This document shows positions 1 through 9,769 of a DNA stretch of 64,000 bases, piece after piece. The translations under genes and the position numbers were made by a program. The stretch comes from Sphingobium fontiphilum (GTDB taxonomy: Bacteria; Pseudomonadota; Alphaproteobacteria; Sphingomonadales; Sphingomonadaceae): contig NZ_JACIEB010000002.1 in NCBI RefSeq assembly GCF_014196635.1, positions 248,001 to 312,000 of the forward strand, read 5' to 3'. The notes beneath the pieces are model-generated. The model was not told the DNA's origin. It made no database searches and saw only the letters and a list, made by a program, of their open reading frames with translations. Numbering within the stretch: the first letter of the stretch is position 1; each line of letters starts with the position of its first letter.

Positions 1-102
1 CAAAACAAATCAGCAGCTTTGACCTACCCGGCCGCCCTTCATTTTCATTCACATCATTATTCATAGGGCACCAACATTCTCTTTCGACAAACGGAACGGA
101 CA

Positions 103-1125
103 TCAAACCACCAGCACGATCTTCCCGAAATGCTCTCCCGCCTCCATGCGCGCATGGGCGCTGGCGGCGTCCTCCAGGGCAAAACGCATATCCATCGCCG
201 GGCGGAGCTTGCCCTCGCCCGCGAAGGACCAGACGGTCCGCATAATCTCGTCCGCCACCAGGCTCTTGAAGCCGGAAGAGCGCCCGCGCAGCGTCGATCC
301 GGTCAGCGTCAGGCGGCGGCTCATCAGCGTGGGCAGGAATATGGTCGCCTTCGCCCCGCCCAGCACGGCGATGGACACATGCCGCCCCTCTTCGGCCAGG
401 CATTCGATATTGCGGGGCAGATAATCGCCGCCCACCATGTCCAGCACCGCCTGCACCCCCGCGCCCCCGGTTATCCGCTTCACCTCCGCCACAAAATCCC
501 GCGTCTTGTAATTGATTGCGTGGTTTGCGCCCCATGCCATGGCCTGCGCGCATTTTTCGTCGCTGCCGCAGGTGACGATGATCTCTATGTCGAACAGGTT
601 GCACAGCGTGATCGCCATGGTGCCGATGCCGCTGGCGCCGCCATGCACCAGCACGACGTCGCCTTCCACCGCATAGGCGCGCTCGAACAGGTTGGTCCAC
701 ACGGTGAACAGCGTTTCGGGCAAAGCCGCCGCCTCGACCAGATCATAGCCATCGGGCACGGGCAGGCATTGCCCCATGGGCGCGACGGCATATTGGGCAT
801 AGCCGCCGCCCGAAAGCAGCGCGCAGACCCGCTGCCCCACCAGCATGTCCGCCCCTTCGCCCGCCGCGACGACGGTGCCCGAAACCTCCAGTCCCGGAAT
901 GTCGGAAGCGCCCGGCGGCGGGGGATATTTGCCCTGCCGCTGGAGCATGTCGGGCCGGTTGACGCCCGCCGCCGCGACCCGGATCAGCACTTCGCCAGCG
1001 CCCGGCGCGGGCACCGGCCGCACCTCCGGAACCAGCGCCTCCGGCCCGCCCGGTTCGGCGATGCCGATAGCCGTCATTTCCGCCGGGATCGCGCCCGTCG
1101 CCATTTCGTCCATTTGCGCCGTCAT
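103..1125 (-). CDS. NAD(P)H:quinone oxidoreductase, zinc-independent MDR family (PIG3-like)
   Basis: A 340-residue medium-chain dehydrogenase/reductase. The N-terminal GroES-like half carries the 'AAGVNRPDMLQRQGKYPPPP' signature typical of the PIG3/TIGR02824 quinone oxidoreductases. The Rossmann half has 'VLVHGGASGIGTMA' for NADPH binding and 'GANHAINY' following it. The structural and catalytic zinc Cys clusters of alcohol dehydrogenases are absent, which fits a quinone or enone reductase that works in the cytosol. Several in-frame ATGs occur near the start; the first (1125) gives the full family N-terminus ('IPAEMTAI' before the PGGPE motif), but a start at 1077 is possible. It is divergent from the DUF1192 gene. 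The natural substrate cannot be read from sequence. Confidence 0.88.
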   Translation of the reverse strand: MTAQMDEMATGAIPAEMTAIGIAEPGGPEALVPEVRPVPAPGAGEVLIRVAAAGVNRPDMLQRQGKYPPPPGASDIPGLEVSGTVVAAGEGADMLVGQRVCALLSGGGYAQYAVAPMGQCLPVPDGYDLVEAAALPETLFTVWTNLFERAYAVEGDVVLVHGGASGIGTMAITLCNLFDIEIIVTCGSDEKCAQAMAWGANHAINYKTRDFVAEVKRITGGAGVQAVLDMVGGDYLPRNIECLAEEGRHVSIAVLGGAKATIFLPTLMSRRLTLTGSTLRGRSSGFKSLVADEIMRTVWSFAGEGKLRPAMDMRFALEDAASAHARMEAGEHFGKIVLVV

Positions 1126-1190
1126 GCCCTGCCCCCGGCTGCCCCTATGGTGCGACGCAATATTTTAACCATTTGCCGCACGCGTCCTTA

Positions 1191-1219
1191 TTGACAGACT
1201 GGCTTTCCGGGTCAACATT
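1191..1219 (+). promoter_or_regulatory. Candidate sigma-70 promoter for the DUF1192 gene
   Basis: A perfect -35 hexamer TTGACA (1191-1196) is followed by a 17-base spacer and AACATT (1214-1219). Transcription would begin at about the ATG at 1226, so the message would be leaderless or nearly so. The -10 match is only moderate and the promoter has not been tested. Confidence 0.4.
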
Positions 1220-1225
1220 GGCGTC

Positions 1226-1423
1226 ATGGACATGGAAGACTATCTGCCGAAAAAGGCTGATGATCCTCTGGCCAGACTGCTGACGCAGGATCTGGACCCG
1301 ATGTCCCTCGCCGAACTGGAATCGCGCATCGCCGCGCTGGAAGGCGAGATCGCCCGCATCCGGGCAAAAATGAAAGACGCCGTTAACCATAAGGCAAGCG
1401 CCGAGGCGTTATTCAGACGATGA
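1226..1423 (+). CDS. DUF1192 family small protein
   Basis: A 65-residue acidic/basic helical protein that matches the DUF1192 family of alphaproteobacteria: an N-terminal 'DDPLARLLTQDLDPMS' segment followed by a short coiled-coil helix 'LAELESRIAALEGEIARI'. The function of the family is unknown. A second in-frame ATG lies two codons in. No Shine-Dalgarno sequence is visible and a strong -35 sits close upstream, which suggests a leaderless start. It is divergent from the quinone oxidoreductase gene and upstream of clpA with 154 bases between. Confidence 0.8.
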   Translation: MDMEDYLPKKADDPLARLLTQDLDPMSLAELESRIAALEGEIARIRAKMKDAVNHKASAEALFRR

Positions 1424-1577
1424 ACCACCGTCCTGTCCCATCCCGGCCTCTCAAGGGCCTTATCGGGCAGCGGCAGTCTGGCAATTCACGCGGAACGGGG
1501 CTGGCCCTTGTTTCGCTGGCGAGCAATGCCGACATCAGGTTCGCCACCCCCCTCTATCGGGGACAGGAGTAGACCAT

Positions 1578-3896
<2,319 letters not shown>

Positions 3897-3923
3897 GGCT
3901 TGTCCCCGGAACGCGCGGTGACA

Positions 3924-4594
3924 ATGGCTGAGAAAGAAGGGACGGCGCCTGATGGCGTCGTCCTTCTTCATGGTTTTGGCGGCCTGCCGGTTCAGACTGC
4001 GCTGTTGGCCCGTCGCCTCGGGCAAACGGGCTTTGCCGTCGCCAATGTCGGCTACCCCAGTTGGCGCTGGCCGCTCGACCGCGTCGCAGACCATGTCGAG
4101 CGCCGCATCCGCCACTCGCCTGTCGCAACAGCCCCGACATTGCATTTTGTGGGCCATTCCATGGGCGGCCTGGTCCTTCGCACCCTTATCACCCGCCACC
4201 GGCCTTCCAATCTGGGTCGCGTGGTGATGCTTGGGACACCCAATGGCGGTAGCGAACTGGCCGATCTGCTCTACCGACTGCGCCTCCACCCTCTGATCCT
4301 CAATCGCGCCGCTCCGGCATTGCGCACACGGCGCGACACCATGGTCGAGACCGCGCTGGGTCAGGTCAACTATCCGCTAGGCGTCATTGCGGGGGACCGC
4401 CCGATAATGCAGCCATTTCCGGGCTTGTCTTTCGCGCGCCCAATGACGGCAAGGTCAGTGTTGCCGCGACTCATTGCCCGGACCAAAGCGATCATCTGGT
4501 CATGGCCGTGGCCCATACGGCGATGATCTACAGCCGCCCTGTCGCGCAGCAGGTTGTGCATTTCCTGCGCCATGGCGCTTTCAACCGGCAATAG
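3924..4594 (+). pseudogene. Alpha/beta hydrolase (lipase-like), frameshifted
   Basis: The N-terminal part is a recognisable alpha/beta hydrolase: 'VVLLHGFGG' oxyanion-hole strand, then the nucleophile elbow 'GHSMGG', then 'MLGTPNGGSE', as in PGAP1/LipA-like small lipases. The reading frame continues to 4526 with an implausible Arg/Pro-rich tail. After 'GVIAGDRP' (about 4400) the next frame resumes the family sequence as 'DNAAISGLVFRAPNDGKVSV' and runs through 'THCPDQSDHLVM' (carrying the expected C-terminal His) to a stop at 4592-4594. One base lost near 4401-4405 explains this. It is either a genuine single-base inactivation or a sequencing error. The start is the ATG at 3924; a TTG at 3900 is also in frame. 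It is four bases downstream of clpA if the TTG is used. Confidence 0.78.
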
Positions 4595-4816
4595 GGATTG
4601 CTTGTTTCGCTCCCCCGGCACCGCAATCTCTGCTACACGGCGTTATCTCAAAAAATGCACATGGTCGCATCTCTTCCCCTCCTTTCCAGGAGCAGATGCC
4701 ATGAACACAAATTTCCTTTGCGCGGCGCCACCGCTCCCCCCGCCGCGCCCGGCCCCATGGCGGCCATGATGCGCGTCATCGCCGCCATGAACGACGATCA
4801 GTGAAAGGACCGACCC

Positions 4817-5452
4817 ATGACCGACAGCGTCACCCTGTACACCAACCCTATGTCGCGCGGGCAGATCGCCCGCTGGATGCTGGAGGAAGCCGCAGCGCCC
4901 TATGAGCAGGTGCTGCTTGACTATGGCACGACCATGAAGGGCGCCGATTATCTGGCGATCAACCCGATGGGCAAGGTTCCCGCCATTGTCCATCGCGGCA
5001 AGGTGGTGACGGAATGCGCCGCCATCTGCGCCTATCTGGCCGACGCCTTCCCGCAGGCGGGCCTTGCTCCCGCGCTGGAGGATTGCGCCGATTATTATCG
5101 CTGGCTCTTCTTCGCCGCTGGCCCCGTCGAAGCCGCCATCACCAACACAGCCATGGGCTTCGTCCTACCCGAAGGGCGTGATCGCAGCGCGGGCTATGGC
5201 TCGCTCGACGCAGTGCTGGACACGCTCGAACAGGCGGTATCTGGCGATGCGTGGATCTGCGGCGACCAGTTTACCGCCGCCGACGTCTATGTGGGCTCGC
5301 AGGTCGACTGGGGGCTGGCCTTCGGCACCATCCCCACACGCCCGGCCTTCGAAGCCTATGCTGCACGCCTGCGCGAACGCCCCGCCTATCAGCGGCAGAA
5401 GGCCATCGACAACGCCCTGATCGAACAGGCACAGGCCGCCACCCCCGCCTGA
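4817..5452 (+). CDS. Glutathione S-transferase family protein
   Basis: A 211-residue cytosolic GST. The thioredoxin-like N-terminal domain begins 'VTLYTNPMSRGQIARWMLEE' and includes the cis-proline motif 'GKVPAIV' and 'ECAAICAYLAD', which bind glutathione. The all-helical C-terminal domain carries the N-capping-box-like 'QFTAADVYVGS'. A Shine-Dalgarno sequence (GAAAGG) precedes the ATG. It stands alone and ends at a strong bidirectional terminator. The 222 bases between the hydrolase stop and this gene hold only very short, unsupported reading frames. The substrate cannot be predicted. Confidence 0.92.
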   Translation: MTDSVTLYTNPMSRGQIARWMLEEAAAPYEQVLLDYGTTMKGADYLAINPMGKVPAIVHRGKVVTECAAICAYLADAFPQAGLAPALEDCADYYRWLFFAAGPVEAAITNTAMGFVLPEGRDRSAGYGSLDAVLDTLEQAVSGDAWICGDQFTAADVYVGSQVDWGLAFGTIPTRPAFEAYAARLRERPAYQRQKAIDNALIEQAQAATPA

Positions 5453-5466
5453 ACCGCGCCGGACAA

Positions 5467-5504
5467 GAAAAAGGCCCGGCGGATCGCTCCACCGGGCCTT
5501 TTTC
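5467..5504. terminator. Bidirectional intrinsic terminator between the GST and Bax-inhibitor genes
   Basis: A stem AAGGCCCGG / CCGGGCCTT (5471-5479, 5492-5500) is flanked by AAAAA on the left and TTTTT on the right, so it can stop transcripts from both convergent genes. Confidence 0.85.
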
Positions 5505-5523
5505 GTTTCAGCGCGTCACCAGG

Positions 5524-6264
5524 TCAGTCGCGGCTGCTGCCCATGAAGCGCAGCAGGAACATGAACATGTTGATGAAGTCGAGATAGAGGTTGAGCGCCC
5601 CCATCACCACCGACTTGCCCACCATGTCCGTACCCGCCACATAGGCGTACATGCTCTTGATCTTCTGCGTGTCGTAAGCGGTCAGGCCCGCGAACAGCAG
5701 CACGCCGATGGCGCTGATCGCCAGATCCATCACCGTCGACTGCAGGAACAGGTTGATCAGCATCGCGACGATCAGGCCAATGAGACCCATGATCAGGAAG
5801 GTGCCGAAACCCGACAGATCCTTCTTGGTCGTGTAGCCCCACAGGCTGAGGCCCGCGAAAGCGGCCGCCGTCGCGAAGAAGGTCTGCGCGATCGACGTGC
5901 CGGTATAGACCAGGAAAATCGATGAGAGCGACAGACCCATGACCGCGGCATAGGCCCAGAACAGTGCCTGCGCCGCCACCGTCGACAGCCGGTTGATGCC
6001 AAAGCTCAGCACCATCACGAACGCCAGCGGGGCGAACATGATGACATATTTCAAAATGCCCGGACCGCCCAGAATCTGGGCGGCAAGCCCGCTCGACGCG
6101 AACAGCAGAGCGACGATGCCGGTCAACAGCACGCCGCTCGCCATATAATTATAGACTGACAGCATGTAGGACCGCAGGCCCGCGTCAAAGGCTTCGCTGC
6201 GCGCGCCGGTGGCGACTGCGCCAAAGCCCCGCACGTCGGGACGAGGGTCGGACCAATTGGCCAT
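5524..6264 (-). CDS. Bax inhibitor-1/YccA (TMBIM) family membrane protein
   Basis: A 246-residue inner-membrane protein with about seven hydrophobic segments, the first at 'YMASGVLLTGIVALLFA'. The family features 'LRSYMLSVYNYMASG' near the N-terminus and 'LTAYDTQKIKSMY' near the C-terminus are present. The Asp in the latter belongs to the conserved di-aspartyl region of pH-gated calcium-leak homologues such as BsYetJ. In Gram-negatives YccA interacts with FtsH. It is convergent with the GST gene and monocistronic. A calcium-leak role is inferred from family structure only. Confidence 0.92.
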   Translation of the reverse strand: MANWSDPRPDVRGFGAVATGARSEAFDAGLRSYMLSVYNYMASGVLLTGIVALLFASSGLAAQILGGPGILKYVIMFAPLAFVMVLSFGINRLSTVAAQALFWAYAAVMGLSLSSIFLVYTGTSIAQTFFATAAAFAGLSLWGYTTKKDLSGFGTFLIMGLIGLIVAMLINLFLQSTVMDLAISAIGVLLFAGLTAYDTQKIKSMYAYVAGTDMVGKSVVMGALNLYLDFINMFMFLLRFMGSSRD

Positions 6265-6390
6265 GACTTCTTACTCCTATGCGGCAAAACCTCTTGCCGT
6301 TGCCCCTATTATCGGATCGCCGGGGTCTTTTTTCAAGCGAAACCGGGCCTCGAACTCGTGTTCCCGGCCGCAATCGGCTATCCTTTTACA

Positions 6391-6930
6391 ATGTACAGGC
6401 TCTTTGTCGGCATCCAGCCACCGCCAGAAACATTCCAGCAACTTTTGCCCCTCATGCACGGCGTGCCCGGCGCCCGCTGGCAACAGGAATCGCAGCTCCA
6501 CATCACCCTGCGCTTCATCGGAGAAGTGGATGGCGATATCGCCAGGGACATTGCCGGGGAACTGGACCGGCTCCGATTCCATCCCTTTGCCATTGCCTTG
6601 CAAGGGGTCGGCATGTTCGACGCACGTGGCTATCCCGACGCGCTCTGGGCGGGCGTCGAACCGCACGAACCGCTGGCCCATCTCCATCGCAAGATCGATC
6701 GCATGTGCGTGCGATGCGGGCTTGCTTCCGAACGCCGCGCCTATCTTCCCCATATGACGCTGGCGCGCATGGGCCGCGCGGCGGGACCGGTCACACCTTT
6801 TCTGGCGGAAAATGCGGGGCTTTCTTTGCCCGCATTCACCGTTTCCACGGTCACGCTTTTCGAAAGCCATCTCAGCCATAACGGCGCCATCTACCGGCAA
6901 GCAGCCCAATATCCCGCGCAGGGCAGTTAA
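6391..6930 (+). CDS. thpR: RNA 2',3'-cyclic phosphodiesterase (2H family)
   Basis: A 179-residue LigT/ThpR enzyme that hydrolyses 2',3'-cyclic phosphate RNA ends and can ligate tRNA halves in vitro. The two hallmark H-x-T-L motifs are visible as 'HITLRFIGE' and 'HMTLARMG', which supply both catalytic histidines and the phosphate-binding threonines. The start at 6391 gives the family N-terminus 'MYRLFVGIQPP'; an upstream GTG at 6358 adds eleven unlike residues. It is divergent from the Bax-inhibitor gene. Confidence 0.93.
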   Translation: MYRLFVGIQPPPETFQQLLPLMHGVPGARWQQESQLHITLRFIGEVDGDIARDIAGELDRLRFHPFAIALQGVGMFDARGYPDALWAGVEPHEPLAHLHRKIDRMCVRCGLASERRAYLPHMTLARMGRAAGPVTPFLAENAGLSLPAFTVSTVTLFESHLSHNGAIYRQAAQYPAQGS

Positions 6931-7004
6931 ACAGGCCAGTGCACAGTCCGAGCGGCGCTTGAACGAACCAACCCCACATTCGATTAGGGAGGCACGGACA
7001 ACGC

Positions 7005-7095
7005 GTTCGTCGCCCCGGGCTTGACCCGGGGTCCAGCTTCCTTTCAGCCGTGACAAAGATGGCGCCCCCCCAAAGCCGGATCAAGTCCGGGTGAC
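7005..7095. repeat. Inverted pair of REP-like palindromes
   Basis: Two related palindromes in opposite orientation: CCCCGGG-cttga-CCCGGGG (7013-7031) followed by GTCCAGC, and CCGGA-tcaag-TCCGG (7076-7090), whose reverse complement reads CCCGGACTTGATCCGG. Such pairs are a common intergenic repeat type in alphaproteobacteria. The remainder of the 226-base gap between thpR and sodC shows nothing else. Confidence 0.6.
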
Positions 7096-7156
7096 GGGCC
7101 TCATCGCGCAATCCTGACCCTGTTCGCCCCCGGGGCGCAGCTCCCCTACCCCATCG

Positions 7157-7702
7157 TCAGCCGACTTTGAGTACGCCGCAGGCGACCCGCCCGCCCGCAT
7201 TGCCCGCCGGATCGCTGACATTGTCGTCGGGGCCGGCGTGAACCACCACCGCCGCGCCATCGGCATCCAGCAAAGGCATGGCGCCGGTCGCCAGCAGGCC
7301 GCCGGGAATGACATATTCCAGCAGGCCCGCGCCATCGCCCGCGACCGTCATATTGGGCATGTCACCCATATGCATGCCCTGCGGATTGTCACGCCCATGC
7401 TGTTTTCCGGTCGGATTCCAGTGACCGCCGGCGCTGGTGAAGGCCGGCGCGGTGCAATCGCCTATAGTGTGGACATGCACCGCATGGATGCCCGGCGTCA
7501 GCCCCGATGCGCTCACCCGCACATGCAGCCCATCGGCAGCCTCGGTCACGGTTGCAGTCCCGCGCGCAGCGCCATCGCCAGCCGCCAGGTCCGCGCGCGC
7601 CGCCGGTGCGGGCGGAAGGCTTGAAGGCCCGCTCGCCCCCTGCGTCGCGCAACCGCCCAGCATGACGAAGGGGATGGCGGCTGCGATCGCGATGGCTTTC
7701 AT
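7157..7702 (-). CDS. sodC: Superoxide dismutase [Cu-Zn], lipoprotein form
   Basis: A 181-residue periplasmic Cu/Zn superoxide dismutase. The N-terminus is a lipoprotein signal with lipobox LGGC, so the enzyme is probably anchored to a membrane facing the periplasm. The copper ligands are in 'HAVHVHTIGDC' and 'GGHWNPTGKQHG', the zinc loop follows ('MHMGDMPNM'), and the C-terminal 'VVVHAGPDDN' and 'GRVACGVL' give the last His and the disulfide Cys. It converts periplasmic superoxide to peroxide. It stands alone between REP-like repeats and ompA. Confidence 0.95.
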   Translation of the reverse strand: MKAIAIAAAIPFVMLGGCATQGASGPSSLPPAPAARADLAAGDGAARGTATVTEAADGLHVRVSASGLTPGIHAVHVHTIGDCTAPAFTSAGGHWNPTGKQHGRDNPQGMHMGDMPNMTVAGDGAGLLEYVIPGGLLATGAMPLLDADGAAVVVHAGPDDNVSDPAGNAGGRVACGVLKVG

Positions 7703-7921
7703 GGGGAACTCCTCATTTCGTGGACTTGCTCATCGGGCAACGCCCTCACGCCGCCATTGTTGCCGATGCAAACGGGCAAGTCACGAAATTGTTCTCGCGC
7801 CAGCTCTGGCCAACCCTGTCCATGGGCTTCCTGTCAGCATCCGGCTCATCGGCGGGAGACCGGCGAAAAGCCTCCCTCAATGGCCATGTGCGCATTTGGC
7901 CCGCGCCACGCCAACTCGAAA

Positions 7922-7952
7922 CGAAAAAGGGCCGGTCTTTCGACCGGCCCTC
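7922..7952 (-). terminator. Intrinsic terminator of the ompA-like gene
   Basis: On the minus strand GGGCCGGTC-gaaa-GACCGGCCC (7950 to 7929) is followed by TTTTTCG. The stem is perfect with a GAAA tetraloop, 36 bases past the stop codon. The rest of the gap up to sodC holds no credible gene. Confidence 0.9.
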
Positions 7953-7987
7953 TCCGTTCCCCGCTCCCGAAGGAAGCAGGGCATATC

Positions 7988-9061
7988 TTACATGCCCGAA
8001 CCCGGACCGTAGGAGATTTCCACACGGCGGTTCTGGACTTCGCGAACGCCGTCGGCGGTGTCGACGCGCGGCTTGGATTCACCGAAGGCTTCGGTGCTCA
8101 TCACGCCATCGGGGATGCCCTTCGAAGCCATGTAGGCCTTGACGGCGTCCGCACGGCGCTGAGACAGGCCGACGTTATACTTGGCCGAACCCGAACGGTC
8201 AGCGTGACCGGCGAGCATGACCTGCGCGCTGCCGCAGTTGGCATAGGCCGACACGGCGTTGTCCAGAATGGTGGCGGCGTCAGGCGTGATGTCCGACTTG
8301 TCCCATTCGAAGAACACGATGTACGGCCCGGGGCTGCATTCCGCAACCGGAGGCGGCGGCGGAGGCGGCGGCGGGGGCGGGGGCGGCGGAGGCGGCGGGG
8401 GGGGCGGCGGAGGCGCTTCCGCACCACCGAAGTTGTAGGCCAGGCCGAGCAGCAGGCTGTGCGTGCGCAGCTTGGTGTCGACGGTCGCGCCAGCCGGACC
8501 ACCGGTGGTGTTGTAGGCCGAAACCAGCTTGATATCGTCCTGGTTGAAGTAGCGATACTTCAGCGACACGTCGATATTGTCGGTCAGCGGGTAACGAACG
8601 CCAGCGATCGCCTGCCAGGCGAAGCCGGTGTCGCTGTCGTTGACGATGTCCGTCGCCAACTTGCCGCGCGACACGCCGACGCCGCCGCCGACGAAGCCCT
8701 GCAGGCCGTCATCGGGACCGAAGTCCAGCATACCGTTCAGCATGAACGACAGAGCCGAGGCGGCGCCGCCGAACCCGCTGTTGTCCAGATCGACCTTGGC
8801 GCGCTTGTAGGCGGCTTCGGCTTCCAGACGGAAACCGCCGAAGTCATAACCGATCACGCCGTCAACGTCCCAACCCTTGTGGTAGTCGGCCGTTGTGGTC
8901 TGGCTTGCCGCGGGCGCGTAGCCGGGCGTGTAGGTGATGTCCTGGTCTTCGGTGATGGTGACGCCGGAATCGACGCCGATGTACCAGCTGTCGTCACGTG
9001 CCAGGGCCGGAGTGGCCAGGGCGGACGTCGCAAGCACAGCCGCGAGGGCAAGCTTCCGCAT
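7988..9061 (-). CDS. OmpA family outer-membrane protein with polyproline linker
   Basis: A 357-residue outer-membrane protein. There is a Sec signal peptide ending 'TPALA', then an eight-stranded beta-barrel-like domain (about 22-215) of alternating aromatic strands. An uninterrupted run of 22 prolines follows, and then an OmpA C-terminal peptidoglycan-binding domain (about 240-357) with 'VFFEWDKSDIT' and 'GHADRSGSAKYNVGLSQRRA'. The Asp and Arg in the latter bind diaminopimelate in the family. It links outer membrane and cell wall. It is monocistronic with its own terminator; the upstream 183 bases probably hold its promoter. The polyproline run should need EF-P for efficient translation. Confidence 0.95.
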   Translation of the reverse strand: MRKLALAAVLATSALATPALARDDSWYIGVDSGVTITEDQDITYTPGYAPAASQTTTADYHKGWDVDGVIGYDFGGFRLEAEAAYKRAKVDLDNSGFGGAASALSFMLNGMLDFGPDDGLQGFVGGGVGVSRGKLATDIVNDSDTGFAWQAIAGVRYPLTDNIDVSLKYRYFNQDDIKLVSAYNTTGGPAGATVDTKLRTHSLLLGLAYNFGGAEAPPPPPPPPPPPPPPPPPPPPPPVAECSPGPYIVFFEWDKSDITPDAATILDNAVSAYANCGSAQVMLAGHADRSGSAKYNVGLSQRRADAVKAYMASKGIPDGVMSTEAFGESKPRVDTADGVREVQNRRVEISYGPGSGM

Positions 9062-9244
9062 AAAAATCCCCTTTCAAAATAGTCACGAAGGACTGCTGAA
9101 ACCCTCTACCCGGACGAAAGTTTCATGGCAAGCGCACAAATTCCGAAAACAGTTGCAAAAATGCACCATTTCCGCCCGGTTGAGGGTCTCATTTAAGTAA
9201 AACATGACCTTCATTATGAATGAGATAGCAAATGCAGGCGCGCG

Positions 9245-9748
9245 TCAAGATGCAATCAGCCCATGGGTGCGCATGGCGGAAAGTATCGCCAAAATGGCGG
9301 CGCGCGCTTCTGTGTCGGCGGTCGCGCCGCCCACGGGGTCGGAAATGGCCGAAAGCCGCTCGCCCACCACCTTCGCGTCCGCAATAAACAGGCCGTCCGG
9401 ACGGACCGGATCGTCGCGCCATGCGCTGCCGTCATGCTGCATCGCATGATCGCGATCCGCGACGAACATTCGCAGCCCGCTCCGTGGCGAAACGAACCGC
9501 CAGCCGCCCTCGCTCCATCCCGCCAATTCCCCCTCGCGGCCCTCCCAAGCGCCGCTCGCCGGGCTGCCGACGATCCAGCATTGCCCCATGTCCGGCGAAG
9601 GCGGCGGGGCCGTCTCGTCCGCGCTTTCAACCCGACCGCCGACCAGCATGTCGACGATGGTCAGCGCTTCGTTGTGGAACAATTCCTTCATCGCCTGGCC
9701 GCTGTGCAACAGGGGCAAGGCCCATCGGGGTGTCGCTTCTCCGCTCAT
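9245..9748 (-). CDS. GTA-associated DUF2793 protein
   Basis: A 167-residue protein of the DUF2793 family, found as the last gene after g15 in many alphaproteobacterial GTA clusters. The visible family features are 'LPLLHSGQAMKELFHNEAL' at the start, a Gly/Trp-rich middle ('GQCWIVGSPASGAWEGREGE') and 'AWRFVSP'-like strands, which suggest a beta-rich surface or fibre protein. It lies 21 bases after the g15 stop and is the last gene of the cluster on the minus strand. The function is unproven; a particle-surface role is inferred from context. Confidence 0.82.
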   Translation of the reverse strand: MSGEATPRWALPLLHSGQAMKELFHNEALTIVDMLVGGRVESADETAPPPSPDMGQCWIVGSPASGAWEGREGELAGWSEGGWRFVSPRSGLRMFVADRDHAMQHDGSAWRDDPVRPDGLFIADAKVVGERLSAISDPVGGATADTEARAAILAILSAMRTHGLIAS

Positions 9749-9769
9749 CGCCGATCCTTTTCATTTTTA

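Noticed and set aside
4657..4804. Short frames between the hydrolase and GST genes, for example a 22-codon frame at 4701 with a good Shine-Dalgarno sequence
   Set aside because: Very short, Pro/Ala low-complexity products; joining two of them would need an assumed frameshift.
7703..8142. Plus-strand frames between sodC and ompA
   Set aside because: They cross the ompA terminator hairpin and lie opposite the conserved OmpA domain; no coding features.
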